DNA of 64,000 nt from Bacteroidia bacterium (GTDB taxonomy: Bacteria > Bacteroidota > Bacteroidia > Chitinophagales > Saprospiraceae), in contig JAUIKE010000016.1 in assembly GCA_030430845.1 (NCBI GenBank), positions 1 to 64,000 of the forward strand, given 5' to 3'. A program made the position numbers and the translations under genes. The notes beneath the pieces were generated by a model that was given only the letters and a program-made list of their open reading frames with translations, had not been told where the DNA came from and ran no database searches. Below are positions 63,508 through 64,000 of this stretch, piece after piece (position 1 is the stretch's first letter; each line of letters opens with the position of its first letter).

Positions 63508-64000
63508 ATGGAAAATTCAAATAAAGAGGTCCTTTTTGGTTTGTACGATGATGAGGAGATCCTGCTGAAGGCGGTCAGTCAGGCTAAGGCAGATCACTTG
63601 AACATTATGGATGTATTCTCTCCATTTCCGGTACACGGCCTGGATCCTATCCTGGGTTTATCTCACAGTAGGCTACCGACTGCCGGTTTCATCTACGGCG
63701 CGATCGGTGCATTGACCGGGTTCTTGTTTATGACCTGGGTGTTCACGGCAGATTGGCCGATCATTTTTGGAGGTAAGCCATACTTCTCGGCGCCTGCTTT
63801 CATTCCGATCACTTTTGAGTTGACCGTGTTGTTCGCTTCTGTGGGAATGGTCTTTACGTTCTTTATCATTTGCGGTATGGGTCCCGGGGCCGTGAATCCG
63901 ATACTCGATCTTCGGATAACGGATGATAAGTTTTGTATAGCGTTTGATGCAAGTCATGCCTCTGACGAGGAGGTCAGTAAATATAAATCATTCTTCTCGG
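63508..64000 (+). CDS. actD: Alternative complex III subunit ActD (DUF3341), 3' truncated by window
   Basis: The ATG at 63508 opens a frame that stays open for 164 codons to the window end. The sequence starts EVLFGLYDDEEILLKAVSQA, continues with the DUF3341 core (FSPFPVHGLDPILGL), and has two helices (TAGFIYGAIGALTGFLFMTW and LTVLFASVGMVFTFFIICG). This is ActD, a small membrane subunit always found after ActC. The remainder, and probably actE/actF and an oxidase, lie beyond the window. Confidence 0.92.
   Translation, partial: MENSNKEVLFGLYDDEEILLKAVSQAKADHLNIMDVFSPFPVHGLDPILGLSHSRLPTAGFIYGAIGALTGFLFMTWVFTADWPIIFGGKPYFSAPAFIPITFELTVLFASVGMVFTFFIICGMGPGAVNPILDLRITDDKFCIAFDASHASDEEVSKYKSFFS

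Overview
The window looks like a chromosomal segment of a Bacteroidota bacterium, most likely of the class Saprospiria (Lewinella/Haliscomenobacter-like; the class is inference). Supporting traits are the fused SecDF, the ftsX-DUF3098-uppP-truB block, an alternative complex III respiratory operon, a type IX secretion (T9SS) sorting domain on a giant SprB-repeat protein next to a PorE-like lipoprotein, and several TAnnTTTG promoter boxes with no clear Shine-Dalgarno signals. No tRNA, rRNA, CRISPR array or replication origin was seen.

Layout. 1-5.5 kb: a complete pseudaminic acid operon on the minus strand (pseB-pseC-pseF-pseG/H fusion-pseI). 5.7-10.5 kb: two glycosyltransferases and, convergent to them, a YfhO-like membrane protein, so this is a surface-glycan region. 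10.8-11.9 kb: gpsA. 12.0-21.3 kb: the most unusual locus, a four-gene set made of a caspase-like protease with an EAD11-like tail, a coiled-coil/iSTAND-like protein, a MoxR-type AAA+ ATPase, and an 1832-residue membrane protein. That large protein carries a cytoplasmic vWA-like region and a very long exported part (TolB_N-like, carboxypeptidase-regulatory, WG, OmpA-like and C-terminal Fib_succ_major modules). I read the set as a membrane-spanning relative of the MoxR-vWA/caspase conflict systems, with a C-terminus whose codons look like a diversity-generating-retroelement target. 21.3-24.5 kb: a REP-associated tyrosine transposase (RAYT) between its palindromic repeats, then an OmpA-domain protein. 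24.5-32.7 kb: housekeeping genes (truB, uppP, DUF3098, ftsX, leuS) with three small exported or anchored unknowns. 33.0-41.3 kb: a giant T9SS substrate and a PorE-like lipoprotein, convergent. 41.5-45.8 kb: secDF and a D-2-hydroxyacid dehydrogenase. 46-56.8 kb: a sterol-desaturase-family enzyme, several unknown secreted proteins, a GT-C-type membrane protein with a truncated paralogue beside it, a di-heme cytochrome lipoprotein, an arginyltransferase-like GNAT protein and thyA. 57.2-64.0 kb: actABC and the start of actD.

The intergenic DNA is rich in structured repeats. There are at least four interspersed families: RAYT-linked REPs, a three-hairpin composite element with covarying stems, an element of about 140 bp found 3' of two genes, and a GCAGATGACGCAAAT hairpin. 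Several convergent gene pairs share long palindromes that overlap both stop codons.

Product names for the housekeeping, pse and act genes rest on clear family motifs. The defence role of the 12-21 kb locus, the DGR reading, and the function of the repeats are inference.
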